NCBI GenBank assembly: GCA_015493185.1
Contig: WGDQ01000898.1
Span: forward strand, 1 to 14,104
Origin: Planctomycetaceae bacterium
Lineage (GTDB): Bacteria > Planctomycetota > Planctomycetia > Pirellulales > JAEUIK01
Length of the DNA stretch: 14,104 bases
Direction of reading: 5' to 3'
The notes below the pieces were generated by a model. The model was not told the DNA's origin and searched no databases. It saw only the letters and a list, made by a program, of their open reading frames with translations. The position numbers were made by a program, and so were the translations under genes. Below, one piece after another: positions 1 to 7,208 of the stretch (position 1 is its first letter; each line of letters begins with the position of its first letter).

Positions 1-1
1 A

Positions 2-61
2 ATCGAGCACTACCAGCGTGTGCGCAAGCGGCGGCCGAAAAACTACCGCTACCACTGGTGA
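2..61 (+). CDS. 3' end of an unidentified protein gene (partial)
   Basis: The window opens inside a reading frame that gives IEHYQRVRKRRPKNYRYHW and then TGA. Nearly all of these codons end in G or C, which matches the codon use of the clear genes in the window and supports real coding sequence. The tail is very basic and aromatic. Nothing in 19 residues identifies the family. The gene converges on the HD-domain gene, with 193 bases between the two stop codons. Confidence 0.5.
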   Translation: MEHYQRVRKRRPKNYRYHW

Positions 62-205
62 GCGGCGTCGGCATTCGACGATCGGACCAGCGCATGCTGC
101 CAACGCGATGCCGGCCGTTCGGGCAGTGGGGCCTTGTGCAGCGGGCAACGGCGAAGCGGACCGCACCGATGGCTACGAGCCACCGGACAAAACGGGCTTT
201 GCGGA

Positions 206-228
206 CAAGCAAACCGCTGTTTCGCTTG
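206..228. terminator. Candidate bidirectional terminator hairpin
   Basis: An imperfect inverted repeat, CAAGCAAAC / GTTTCGCTTG, with one bulged base and a CGCT loop, lies between the stop codons of two converging genes. There is only a weak T-rich stretch after it (GTTT on plus, GTTTTG further on minus). The position fits a terminator for either gene; the missing U-tract keeps confidence low. Confidence 0.3.
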
Positions 229-254
229 CCGTTTATCGGATTTGTCCGGTCGCT

Positions 255-1661
255 CTACATATTGGTGCGGTCGTCTTCGGCGGTGGGGCCGATCAATTGA
301 TCGAGCGCTTCGGCCAGTTCGGCATCGTGCTGGTTGGTTTGGGCGTACACGCGACAAATGCGATAGGCGCGAGGCGTTTGTTCGAATAGTTCGTCGTCGC
401 TCACAGCCCGCGTGCGTCGCGAGGCGGGGTCGTAAACGAAATTCTGCCCGGCGGCCGGCCCCCGCGTGCCGGGGCGATGCACATGTCGGGCCAGGTCGAT
501 CCGCAATGGAATGTCGCGAATGTGCGGCGGCAGACGTTCGCGCAACGCTTGTTCGACGAACGACTCGCGGCTGAACACGCTGCCGGCCTCGGCCTCGCCG
601 GCGGCGAAGAAGCGCGTGCGTTCGCAGGCCATCTTCCAAGGAATCTCGCGGCGAAGGAACTTCTCCCACCGTTTGCCGAGCGCTCGTTTCTGCGGATCTT
701 TGTGCGAGGGCCAGCGGGCCACGTCGATTAGCAACGACCACTCGGTGAATTGCCGGTACGCGTCGAGGTGCTCGAGCGGATTGCCGGGAAACAGATACGC
801 CTTGCTGTCGGCAAACAAGTCGCCCAAGGTAAGGTCGATGGCGCGTACGGTGCGGTGGAAGTAAATGGCCCGAAACAACTCGGCCCGCACGGCAATGAAA
901 CGAACCAAGGCCGGCATGCCGCGGGCGTGAATGGTGAGCCCGGCGTCGGTGAAAAAGCTGTAGTGCAAGAGCCGTTCGAGATCGTAGGCACGCACGTTGT
1001 AGCCCGACATGTAGCTGTCGCGGAGCACGAAGTCCATGTTGTCGACGGTGTAGAGACCGCTGAACAGGCTGCGCAACATTTGCAACCAGCGGGGCGGCTC
1101 GAACGAGGTCGAGCGGTCGGCGCTCGGGCGCGTGATGAGAAAAGCGATCTGAGCCGGGTCGAGCACTTCGCCGGGGGCGAGCTGCCCATTGGGATTGCGA
1201 CGTACGCCGCGGAGCAAGTCGCCCAGCACATTGCAGATGATGTGCTGTCCGAGGGTTTCGTGGGTGAGATCGTAGTCGGCCAGGTAGTGATCGTCGAAGA
1301 AGTGGCCAAAGGGGCCGTGCCCCACGTCGTGAAGCAAACCGGCCATGCGCATGAGCGATTCGACATAGCCGCGGCTGGGAACGTCGGGACAGATTTCGGC
1401 CAGGCTGTCATACAGCGCCTCGGTGGCGCGGCTGGCCAGGTGCATCACACCAATAACGTGCTGAAAGCGTGTGTGCTCGGCCGAGGGAAACACCCACCAC
1501 GCGGTTTGCAACTGGTGGATTTGTCGCAAGCGCTGCACCCAGGGATGATCGATGATTTGCTGCTCCGACACTTCGTCGGCAGGCAACCCCACGGCGGAAA
1601 TGAACGGGATGTAGCCGTGCAGCGGATCGTGGATCAGGCTTTCATGCTGGAAGTCTTTCAT
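255..1661 (-). CDS. HD-domain phosphohydrolase, SAMHD1/YwfO-like (COG1078 type)
   Basis: A 468-residue protein starting MKDFQHESLIHDPLHGYI, the usual opening of COG1078 HD proteins. The metal-binding HD set is complete: H68 (in RFQH), H111-D112 (LLHDVGHGPFGH) and D207 (VDNMDFVLRDS), which aligns with the D311 region of SAMHD1 (VDKWDYFARD). Family knowledge: characterised members (SAMHD1, Bacillus YwfO) are dNTP triphosphohydrolases controlling nucleotide pools; others have unknown substrates, so the exact reaction is inferred. It is soluble and cytoplasmic, with no signal peptide. I chose ATG at 1661 rather than the frame's upstream codon at 1769, because the extra 36 residues are arginine-rich, absent from the family and run into the facing gene. 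There is no Shine-Dalgarno sequence; a CATAAT box lies only 7 bases upstream, so the message may be leaderless. It is divergent from the TPR membrane protein. Confidence 0.88.
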   Translation of the reverse strand: MKDFQHESLIHDPLHGYIPFISAVGLPADEVSEQQIIDHPWVQRLRQIHQLQTAWWVFPSAEHTRFQHVIGVMHLASRATEALYDSLAEICPDVPSRGYVESLMRMAGLLHDVGHGPFGHFFDDHYLADYDLTHETLGQHIICNVLGDLLRGVRRNPNGQLAPGEVLDPAQIAFLITRPSADRSTSFEPPRWLQMLRSLFSGLYTVDNMDFVLRDSYMSGYNVRAYDLERLLHYSFFTDAGLTIHARGMPALVRFIAVRAELFRAIYFHRTVRAIDLTLGDLFADSKAYLFPGNPLEHLDAYRQFTEWSLLIDVARWPSHKDPQKRALGKRWEKFLRREIPWKMACERTRFFAAGEAEAGSVFSRESFVEQALRERLPPHIRDIPLRIDLARHVHRPGTRGPAAGQNFVYDPASRRTRAVSDDELFEQTPRAYRICRVYAQTNQHDAELAEALDQLIGPTAEDDRTNM

Positions 1662-1668
1662 ACCGCGA

Positions 1669-1674
1669 ATTATG
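1669..1674 (-). promoter_or_regulatory. Candidate -10 box of the HD-domain gene
   Basis: CATAAT on the minus strand (5 of 6 to TATAAT), with a weak TTTCGA 17 bases upstream at 1692-1697. Initiation about 7 bases downstream would fall at or next to the ATG at 1661. That fits the absence of a ribosome binding site and suggests leaderless translation. Confidence 0.3.
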
Positions 1675-1777
1675 CCCCGGGGGCGCGCCGATCGAAAGAG
1701 ACGCAGCCCCACGGCGGCGTGCCGGCCGGCACATCGGACGAAACACAACGGCCGTGGCTCGCATGCCAAGGGCCGGG

Positions 1778-1783
1778 TATGAT
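1778..1783 (+). promoter_or_regulatory. Candidate -10 box of the TPR membrane protein gene
   Basis: TATGAT (5 of 6 to TATAAT) lies 15 bases before the ATG at 1799, in the 137-base divergent gap. No convincing -35 hexamer is seen. If used, it would exclude the upstream in-frame starts at 1754 and 1763. Confidence 0.28.
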
Positions 1784-1798
1784 CGACCTTCAGATACC

Positions 1799-3919
1799 AT
1801 GCCCGAACGATCCGATGCCCAATCTACCGCCACCTTGCTGCTGGCCGTAACGCTAGGACTTGCGACGGTCGGGCTGTTCGGGCGCGCGGTGCGCTATGGT
1901 TTTTTGCAATACGACGACCAGCTTTACGTGACCGATCAGCCGGTCGTTCGCCAGGGGTTGAGCCTTGCGGGCGTTTTCTGGGCATTTCAGCCGTCGCACA
2001 TCGTGGGGGGCAACTGGCATCCGCTTACCGTCGTGTCGCACATGCTCGACGTGACGTGGTTCGGGCTCAATCCAGCGGGCCATCATGCCCATAGCGTTGT
2101 CCTGCACGCTCTGAATACGGTGCTGCTGTTTCTGGCGCTGCGATCGTTGAGCGGGCAGCTTTGGCCCAGCCTGGTGGTGGCGGCCATCTGGGGTTGGCAC
2201 CCGCTGCGTGTCGAGTCGGTGGCCTGGATTGCCGAGCGCAAAGACGTTTTGTCGGGCCTGTTCTGGATGCTGGCGCTCGTGGCTTATGCGTCGTATGCGC
2301 GACGACCCGCGTGGTCGCGTTATGCGCTGGTGGGGCTTTGTTTGCTACTGGGCTTGTTGAGCAAACCGATGGTGGTCACGCTGCCGGCGGTTTTGCTGCT
2401 GCTGGACTTCTGGCCAGTGGCGCGATACAAGCCGCGCGGAAACCGCGAAGAGGAAAAACTCGCGAGCAACCCGCCCGTGCGCGGACTGCGGGCATGGCGG
2501 CGGGGATCGCTACCGCAGCGATGGGGCTGGCTGGTGATTGAGAAGCTGCCGCTTCTGGCGTTGTCGGCCGCCTTTTCCCTATTGACCATTCGCGCGCAGC
2601 ACGCGGCGGGCAGCATTGCGGCGGTGGCCGACAGCCCACTGTGGCTGCGGGCGAACAACGCCTTGCAGTCGTATGTGGCCTATCTGACGAAGACGTTCTG
2701 GCCCGTGGACCTGGCGGTGTTGTATCCGCTGCGTGGTCGCAACTTCGAGTGGTACGAGGCCGCTGCGGCAGGCGCGGTGGTGATTGCCGTGACGGGGGTT
2801 ACGATGCTGGCCGCGCGGCGGCGACCGTGGGCCGCGGTCGGCTGGTTGTGGTATTTGGGCACGCTGGTGCCGGTGATCGGCCTGATTCAGGTTGGATCGC
2901 AGGCGATGGCCGACCGCTACACCTATCTTCCGCAAATCGGCATCATGGTTGCGGTGGTTTGGACGCTGTGGCATGGTGCCGCGCGCGTAGCGCCGCACGG
3001 CGCGGCACGCATGGCCGGCGCCGTGTTATTGGCCGGCTGGCTGGCGGTATCGGCCGTGCTCACCTGGCAGCAGCTCGGCTATTGGCGTGATACGAAAACG
3101 TTGTTTGCCCATGCGATCGAGATCACGCGACGGAACTACTACGGCCACTATATGGTGGCCAATCAGCTTGTGTTGCAGGGCAAGCTGGACGAAGCCCTGC
3201 GTCATTACGACGCGGCGTTGGCGATCAAGCCAAACTTTCATGAGGCCCATTACAACAAAGGATTGGCCCTGCTGTTTGGCGGCCAATCGTTGCAGGATGC
3301 TGCCGGGCATCTGGCTATGGCGCTGGAAACGGGGCACGATCCGGCCCCAACCGAGCTTATGCTAGGACGCTGTCTGGCTCTGATGAACCGCAACGCCGCG
3401 GCCGAGCCGCACCTGCGACGGGCCGTCGAGCTCGATCCGACCAATCAGACAGCGTTGACGGGCCTGGGCACCGTTTGGCTTCGATTGGAACGGCCCGAAG
3501 AGGCGACCGCGTTGTATCGTCGTGTGCTGAGGCAGTCGCCATCGCTGGTGGCGGAAAACGCCCGCGTGGCGGGCCACCTGGCCTGGATTTTGGCGACGCA
3601 TCCACGCCGGCGATCGCTTGATGGTACATCGGCCCTGAACCTGGCAACCGGTGCTTGCCGCGCCGGCGGCGAAGACGATCCGTGGTTGCTCGGCGCGTTG
3701 GCTGCCGCGCAGGCTGAAGCCGGACGGTACGACGCCGCCCTTGTATCGGCCACCCGGGCGCTTCGTTGGGCCAGCCAGGCGGAGCGGCAGCCCGGCTTTG
3801 AAAAAGAACAGCCACCCGCCGCGTACGCCCAATGGAGCGAAAGCCTGCGCAGGCAAATTGCACGTTACCAGCGGCGGCTGCCCTATCGAGACGTGCCCGC
3901 CAACAGCCCGTTGTGGTGA
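1799..3919 (+). CDS. Multi-pass membrane protein with TMTC/GT-C-like N-half and C-terminal TPRs
   Basis: A 706-residue protein. A first membrane helix (about 12-29) is followed by a YDD pair (D39-D40) in the first external loop, the position of the catalytic acidic residues in GT-C glycosyltransferases. Further hallmarks are NWHPLTVVSHMLD (72-84), HPLRVESVAWIAERKD (134-149), SKPMVVTLPA (188-197) and MADRYTYLP (370-378), which parallel eukaryotic TMTC O-mannosyltransferases. About ten hydrophobic segments reach residue 424. TPR units follow at about 445-600 (for example KLDEALRHYDAALAIKPNF), with a last helical pair near 630-660. Family knowledge: bacterial relatives are widespread and mostly uncharacterised. 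Protein glycosylation on the outer side of the inner membrane is an inference. In-frame starts also exist at 1754 (GTG) and 1763; 1799 puts a short hydrophilic N-terminus before the first helix. No clear Shine-Dalgarno sequence is present. Confidence 0.85.
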   Translation: MPERSDAQSTATLLLAVTLGLATVGLFGRAVRYGFLQYDDQLYVTDQPVVRQGLSLAGVFWAFQPSHIVGGNWHPLTVVSHMLDVTWFGLNPAGHHAHSVVLHALNTVLLFLALRSLSGQLWPSLVVAAIWGWHPLRVESVAWIAERKDVLSGLFWMLALVAYASYARRPAWSRYALVGLCLLLGLLSKPMVVTLPAVLLLLDFWPVARYKPRGNREEEKLASNPPVRGLRAWRRGSLPQRWGWLVIEKLPLLALSAAFSLLTIRAQHAAGSIAAVADSPLWLRANNALQSYVAYLTKTFWPVDLAVLYPLRGRNFEWYEAAAAGAVVIAVTGVTMLAARRRPWAAVGWLWYLGTLVPVIGLIQVGSQAMADRYTYLPQIGIMVAVVWTLWHGAARVAPHGAARMAGAVLLAGWLAVSAVLTWQQLGYWRDTKTLFAHAIEITRRNYYGHYMVANQLVLQGKLDEALRHYDAALAIKPNFHEAHYNKGLALLFGGQSLQDAAGHLAMALETGHDPAPTELMLGRCLALMNRNAAAEPHLRRAVELDPTNQTALTGLGTVWLRLERPEEATALYRRVLRQSPSLVAENARVAGHLAWILATHPRRRSLDGTSALNLATGACRAGGEDDPWLLGALAAAQAEAGRYDAALVSATRALRWASQAERQPGFEKEQPPAAYAQWSESLRRQIARYQRRLPYRDVPANSPLW

Positions 3920-4012
3920 CTCAGCGCGCGGCGAGATGCTGGAGTGGTGCGTTGCGGGGACGGTACACTGTGCGGCAATGCACCGGGTGTGGGGTGGGCA
4001 GCCACAAGAGTT

Positions 4013-4058
4013 CGCGAAGCGCCGGCGCACGGTCACGGGCTTTTACCGCTGCTTCGCG
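4013..4058. repeat. Inverted repeat between converging genes
   Basis: CGCGAAGC (4013-4020) and GCTTCGCG (4051-4058) are perfect 8-base arms with a 30-base loop, lying between the TPR gene stop (3919) and the rpmG stop (4171). No U-tract follows on either strand, so a terminator role is possible but weakly supported. The rest of the 251-base gap shows no gene; a GCGCAAGA direct repeat (4079 and 4102) flanks an A-rich stretch. Confidence 0.25.
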
Positions 4059-4170
4059 CATGCCGCCGGAACCTGAACGCGCAAGAAAAAAACAGGAAAA
4101 TGCGCAAGAGTAAGAAACGTCGGCCGGCGTGTTGGGGGCGCGACGGCGACTGCTTCTTTGTGCTCGACGA

Positions 4171-4347
4171 TCACTTCTTCTTTTCGACGTGCCACGTATG
4201 CCGGCGGAGGCGGGGGCAATATTTTTTCAGCTTCAGCTTTTCGCCACCCGGTTTGCGCCGGAGCACGTAGTTGTAATCGCCGGTTTCCTCGCAGACGAGA
4301 AAGATGGTTTCGACTTTTTTCTTCGCTTTTTTGCCCGACTTGGCCAT
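4171..4347 (-). CDS. rpmG: 50S ribosomal protein L33 (bL33)
   Basis: The 58-codon frame gives a small, strongly basic protein opening MAKSGKKAKKKVETIFLVCE and ending KKYCPRLRRHTWHVEKKK. It has the bL33 layout: a Lys-rich start, a beta region with NYVLRRK, the LKLKKYCPRLRRHT signature and a Lys tail. bL33 sits near the E site of the large ribosomal subunit. The zinc-ribbon form has four cysteines; here only C19 and C44 remain, so zinc binding is probably lost or weakened. The start is fixed by a perfect GAGGAGGTC six bases upstream. It appears to be a single-gene unit with its own TATAAT promoter, not next to secE and nusG where rpmG is commonly found. Its short length makes it easy to miss in automatic annotation. 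Confidence 0.93.
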   Translation of the reverse strand: MAKSGKKAKKKVETIFLVCEETGDYNYVLRRKPGGEKLKLKKYCPRLRRHTWHVEKKK

Positions 4348-4352
4348 CCGAA

Positions 4353-4361
4353 GACCTCCTC
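4353..4361 (-). promoter_or_regulatory. Strong ribosome binding site of rpmG
   Basis: Minus-strand GAGGAGGTC contains the full AGGAGGT core and lies 6 bases from the rpmG ATG. It is the strongest Shine-Dalgarno sequence in the window, as expected for a ribosomal protein gene, and it decides the start codon. Confidence 0.85.
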
Positions 4362-4431
4362 AAGCCAGCCACCATGCACGCACCACCGGCACACGGGGCA
4401 GGACATCGCCACTTAAGTTTCAGAATCGCGG

Positions 4432-4437
4432 ATTATA
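4432..4437 (-). promoter_or_regulatory. Candidate -10 box of rpmG
   Basis: A perfect TATAAT on the minus strand, about 84 bases before the rpmG ATG. The hexamer 17 bases upstream (GGCTAC) is a poor -35, so activity would depend on the -10 box or on other factors. It implies an rpmG leader of roughly 75-80 bases. Confidence 0.42.
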
Positions 4438-4714
4438 ACCGATCGCCCAAGGCAGTAGCCAGGGGCAAAATCAGGCTGATTTCGCTAGATTGAACTAAAA
4501 TGGGACCGAGGGCCGGCTTCTCCGAGCCGGGCCGGCTTGGGCCGCAAGGACAGGCCGCACGTCCGGCAAGCCGGGATCTGTCGCGTCTCTGCAATGGCCC
4601 GAAAGCAGTGGTTTTTTTTCGGGTCGAGCGCGCGGACGTCAGGGTTGCCCTCTCGCCGGTGTTGCGGGACCGGTTCGGGGAAAACCGGAGAAAACGGGTC
4701 GAGGCCGCAGCCGA

Positions 4715-4761
4715 CCAATGAGCGGGAGCGCCCGTGGCCCATTGGAGAGAAACCTTTTTTT
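4715..4761 (+). terminator. Candidate Rho-independent terminator
   Basis: Outer arms CCAATG (4715-4720) and CATTGG (4740-4745) enclose an inner CGGG-AGCG-CCCG hairpin, and seven consecutive T follow at 4755-4761 after a 9-base gap. The internal loop is asymmetric and the T-run is somewhat distant, so this is an imperfect terminator. No protein gene on the plus strand ends nearby (the closest ends at 3919), so it would more naturally close a small RNA starting near 4500. Confidence 0.35.
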
Positions 4762-4976
4762 GCTGCAAAGGGCTAAACAGCCGACCGCCCTGCGCCGAAT
4801 AAGGCTCGCCCTATCGAATCGGATATGCGTCTGCGATCGGCCGGCGTGAGAGCCGAACGGTTTTGCCCTGCCAGTCGCCCGGCGAAGCCGGTTATCGACG
4901 AGCCTTTACAGAAGCGATGAAAGACGTCGTCGTCACAGAAGGAAGACTGCCAAGATATTGAACGGAGTGTGAGTCA

Positions 4977-7208
4977 ATGCACGATCGTCATGGGCTGCCC
5001 GGTTGGGTGGCTATCGTCCGAGGTGTTGGTGTTTGTTGGCTATGGTTATCGGTCTTGTCGACCCTATCGGCCGCCGATGCCGACGAAGCGGGAGGAAACG
5101 CCAACGCGCAAAAGCCACCGGCGACACCAACCAAGGAGTTTGTGGAAACGCTACATGGGCAGGAAATCGCCGATCCGTATCACTGGCTCGAAGATCAATG
5201 GTCGCCCGAAACGCGACGTTGGATCGACGCGCAAAACGCGTACGCCCGGTCGGTGCTCGATCGGCTGCCGGGGCGCAGAGCGATTGCCCGACGGCTGAAC
5301 CAACTGCTCAAGGTAGACGAGGTTTCGCTGCCCGTGGCCCGGCAGGGGCGCTACTTCTTCCTGCGGCGTCCGGCCGATCGCGATTTGGCCCTGTTGTTCA
5401 TGCGGCGCGGGGCCGATGGCTCGGACGAGGTGCTCATCGATCCGCACTCGCTCAGCGACGATCACACGACCAGCATTTCGTTGCTCGACGTTTCGGACGA
5501 TGGCCGATTGCTGACTTACGGCGTGCGGCGCGGCGGCGAAGACGAGCTGGAAGTACGGCTTTACGATGTGGATGCCCGCCGCGATGTGGGCGAACGTTTG
5601 CCGCGAGCCCGGTATTTCGGCGTGTCGATCGCCCGGGATAAGAAGGGGCTGTTTTACACGCGGCACGACGAGGCGGGATCGCGGGTGTTTTATCATCGAG
5701 TGGGCGAGTCGCCCAACGCCGACCGCTTGCTGTTTGGCGAAGGGTACGGACCGGGAAAAATCATCGCCGGCGAGCTTTCCGACGATGGCCGGTTGCTGCT
5801 GCTCACCGTGTACTACGGTTCGGCGGCCAAGCAAACCGAACTGCACATGCTGTCAACCGACGACGTGTTGAAGCGGCCGCAGGTGCGGCCGATCGTGCGC
5901 GACATCGAGGCCCGTTTCGAGGGTCAAATCGCCGACGGCCGGTTGTTTTTGTTCACGAATTACCAGGCACCCAATGGGCGAGTGCTGGTGGCCGACGTGC
6001 GGCAACCGCAGCCGGAGCATTGGCGCGAGCTGATTCCGGAACAGGAGGCGATTCTGGAGTCGGTATCGCTCGTGGGCCAACGCGTGGCGGCCAGGTATCT
6101 GGATCGGGTGCGCTCGCGGATCACCCTGTTCGATGCCGATGGAAAGCCCCGCGGTGAGATTCGGCCCGAGCAGATCGGTTCGATCGGCACTCTTTCAGGA
6201 CGCTGGAGCAGCGACGAGGCGTTTTACTCCTTTAGTTCGTTTCATGTGCCGCCGGTGATTTACCGCTATGCGGTCGACCGTGGCGCCAGCGCGGTATGGG
6301 CCCGCCAAAACGTGCCGCTGGACAGCAAGCGGTTCGTCGTCGAGCAGGTGCGCTATGCGTCGAAAGACGGCACCATGGTGCCCATGTTTCTGATGCACCG
6401 CAAAGATGTGCCTCGCGACGGCGAGCGTCCGACGCTGCTGACCGGCTATGGCGGCTTCAACATCAGCCTCACGCCACGGTTTTCGCCGCTGCTGGTGGTG
6501 TGGGCAGAACATGGCGGCGTGGTGGCCGTGCCCAATTTGCGTGGCGGCGGCGAACTGGGCGAACGATGGCATCAGGCGGGCATGCTCGATCGGAAACAAA
6601 ACGTGTTCGATGATTTCATTGCCGCGGCCGAGTGGCTCATTGAGCAAGGCTATACGTCGCCCCGGAAGTTGGCGATTCGCGGTGGCAGCAACGGAGGACT
6701 GCTGGTGGGTGCGGCCATGACGCAGCGGCCCGAGCTGTTTCGGGCCGTGGTGTGTCGTTACCCGCTGCTCGACATGCTGCGCTATCATCGCTTTCTGGTG
6801 GCCCGCTTCTGGGTGCCCGAGTACGGTTCGAGCGACGACCCGGAGCAGTTCGAGTATTTGCGGGCGTATTCGCCGTATCACAACGTGCGGCCCGGCGTGC
6901 GTTATCCGGCCGTGTTGCTGGTTACCGGCGATGCCGATACGCGTGTCGATCCGCTGCACGCCCGGAAAATGGCGGCTCTTTTGCAACGCTACAGCGACGC
7001 CGAGCATCCGGTGTTGCTTCGCTACGATACGAAGGCCGGCCACTCACGTGGTTCGACACCCGTGCCGAAGCGAGTGCAAGAGATGACTGACGAATTGGCC
7101 TTTCTGCTGGCCATGCTCGAGGTGCCTACCGAAGCGGACAACGGCACGGCCGGCGGCTCAGGCGGTGCGGCCCGAGCAGCGGCGGCTACCGACGACGCCT
7201 CGCCGTGA
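4977..7208 (+). CDS. Exported S9A prolyl oligopeptidase family serine peptidase
   Basis: A 743-residue protein. An N-terminal hydrophobic stretch (residues 9-33, cleavage near LSAADA) predicts export. The S9A entry motif DPYHWLED (66-73) precedes a seven-bladed beta-propeller region (about 85-430) and a C-terminal alpha/beta hydrolase domain. The catalytic triad is intact: S571 in GGSNGG, D654 in GDADTRVDP and H689 in AGHSRG, spaced like S554/D641/H680 of porcine prolyl oligopeptidase. Family knowledge: these enzymes cut short peptides after proline; the propeller limits access by larger substrates. Periplasmic peptide turnover is inferred. ATG 4977 is preceded by GGAG (4964-4967) at 9 bases. 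A Gly/Ala-rich tail after residue 725 is outside the family fold. The 3' end overlaps the converging PEP-CTERM gene by 23 bases. Confidence 0.93.
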   Translation: MHDRHGLPGWVAIVRGVGVCWLWLSVLSTLSAADADEAGGNANAQKPPATPTKEFVETLHGQEIADPYHWLEDQWSPETRRWIDAQNAYARSVLDRLPGRRAIARRLNQLLKVDEVSLPVARQGRYFFLRRPADRDLALLFMRRGADGSDEVLIDPHSLSDDHTTSISLLDVSDDGRLLTYGVRRGGEDELEVRLYDVDARRDVGERLPRARYFGVSIARDKKGLFYTRHDEAGSRVFYHRVGESPNADRLLFGEGYGPGKIIAGELSDDGRLLLLTVYYGSAAKQTELHMLSTDDVLKRPQVRPIVRDIEARFEGQIADGRLFLFTNYQAPNGRVLVADVRQPQPEHWRELIPEQEAILESVSLVGQRVAARYLDRVRSRITLFDADGKPRGEIRPEQIGSIGTLSGRWSSDEAFYSFSSFHVPPVIYRYAVDRGASAVWARQNVPLDSKRFVVEQVRYASKDGTMVPMFLMHRKDVPRDGERPTLLTGYGGFNISLTPRFSPLLVVWAEHGGVVAVPNLRGGGELGERWHQAGMLDRKQNVFDDFIAAAEWLIEQGYTSPRKLAIRGGSNGGLLVGAAMTQRPELFRAVVCRYPLLDMLRYHRFLVARFWVPEYGSSDDPEQFEYLRAYSPYHNVRPGVRYPAVLLVTGDADTRVDPLHARKMAALLQRYSDAEHPVLLRYDTKAGHSRGSTPVPKRVQEMTDELAFLLAMLEVPTEADNGTAGGSGGAARAAAATDDASP

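Larger units (their letters stand above)
4348..4976. other. 629-base gap: rpmG promoter and a hairpin-rich segment
   Basis: No coding frame here has the composition of the neighbouring genes. The left end carries the rpmG ribosome binding site and -10 box. From about 4498 to 4761 the plus strand can form several hairpins in series: CCGGCT/AGCCGG (4513-4530), CCGGCTTG/CAAGCCGG with an inner GGAC/GTCC (4532-4574), CCCGAAA/TTTCGGG (4598-4623), AGGG/CCCT (4641-4651), CCGGTT/AACCGG (4670-4688), GGTC-GGC/GCC-GACC (4697-4716) and a final hairpin before seven T (4715-4761; it shares two bases with the preceding stem). This could be an unknown small RNA or simply GC-rich spacer. Downstream, a CCGGC-GAA-GCCGG hairpin (4879-4891) lies in the probable leader of the peptidase gene. 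A TAAAAT at 4496-4501 is the only -10-like match in front of the structured part, without a -35. Confidence 0.4.

Noticed and set aside
750..1850. A 366-codon plus-strand open frame opposite the HD-domain gene
   Set aside because: It is the antisense shadow of a gene with a complete HD motif set; its product is Val/Gly/His-rich with no recognisable domain, and high GC makes such shadows common.
4433..4768. Overlapping open frames on both strands in the gap between rpmG and the peptidase
   Set aside because: Compositions are Arg/Ser/Pro-rich, the frames overlap each other, and they cross the rpmG promoter box and strong inverted repeats.
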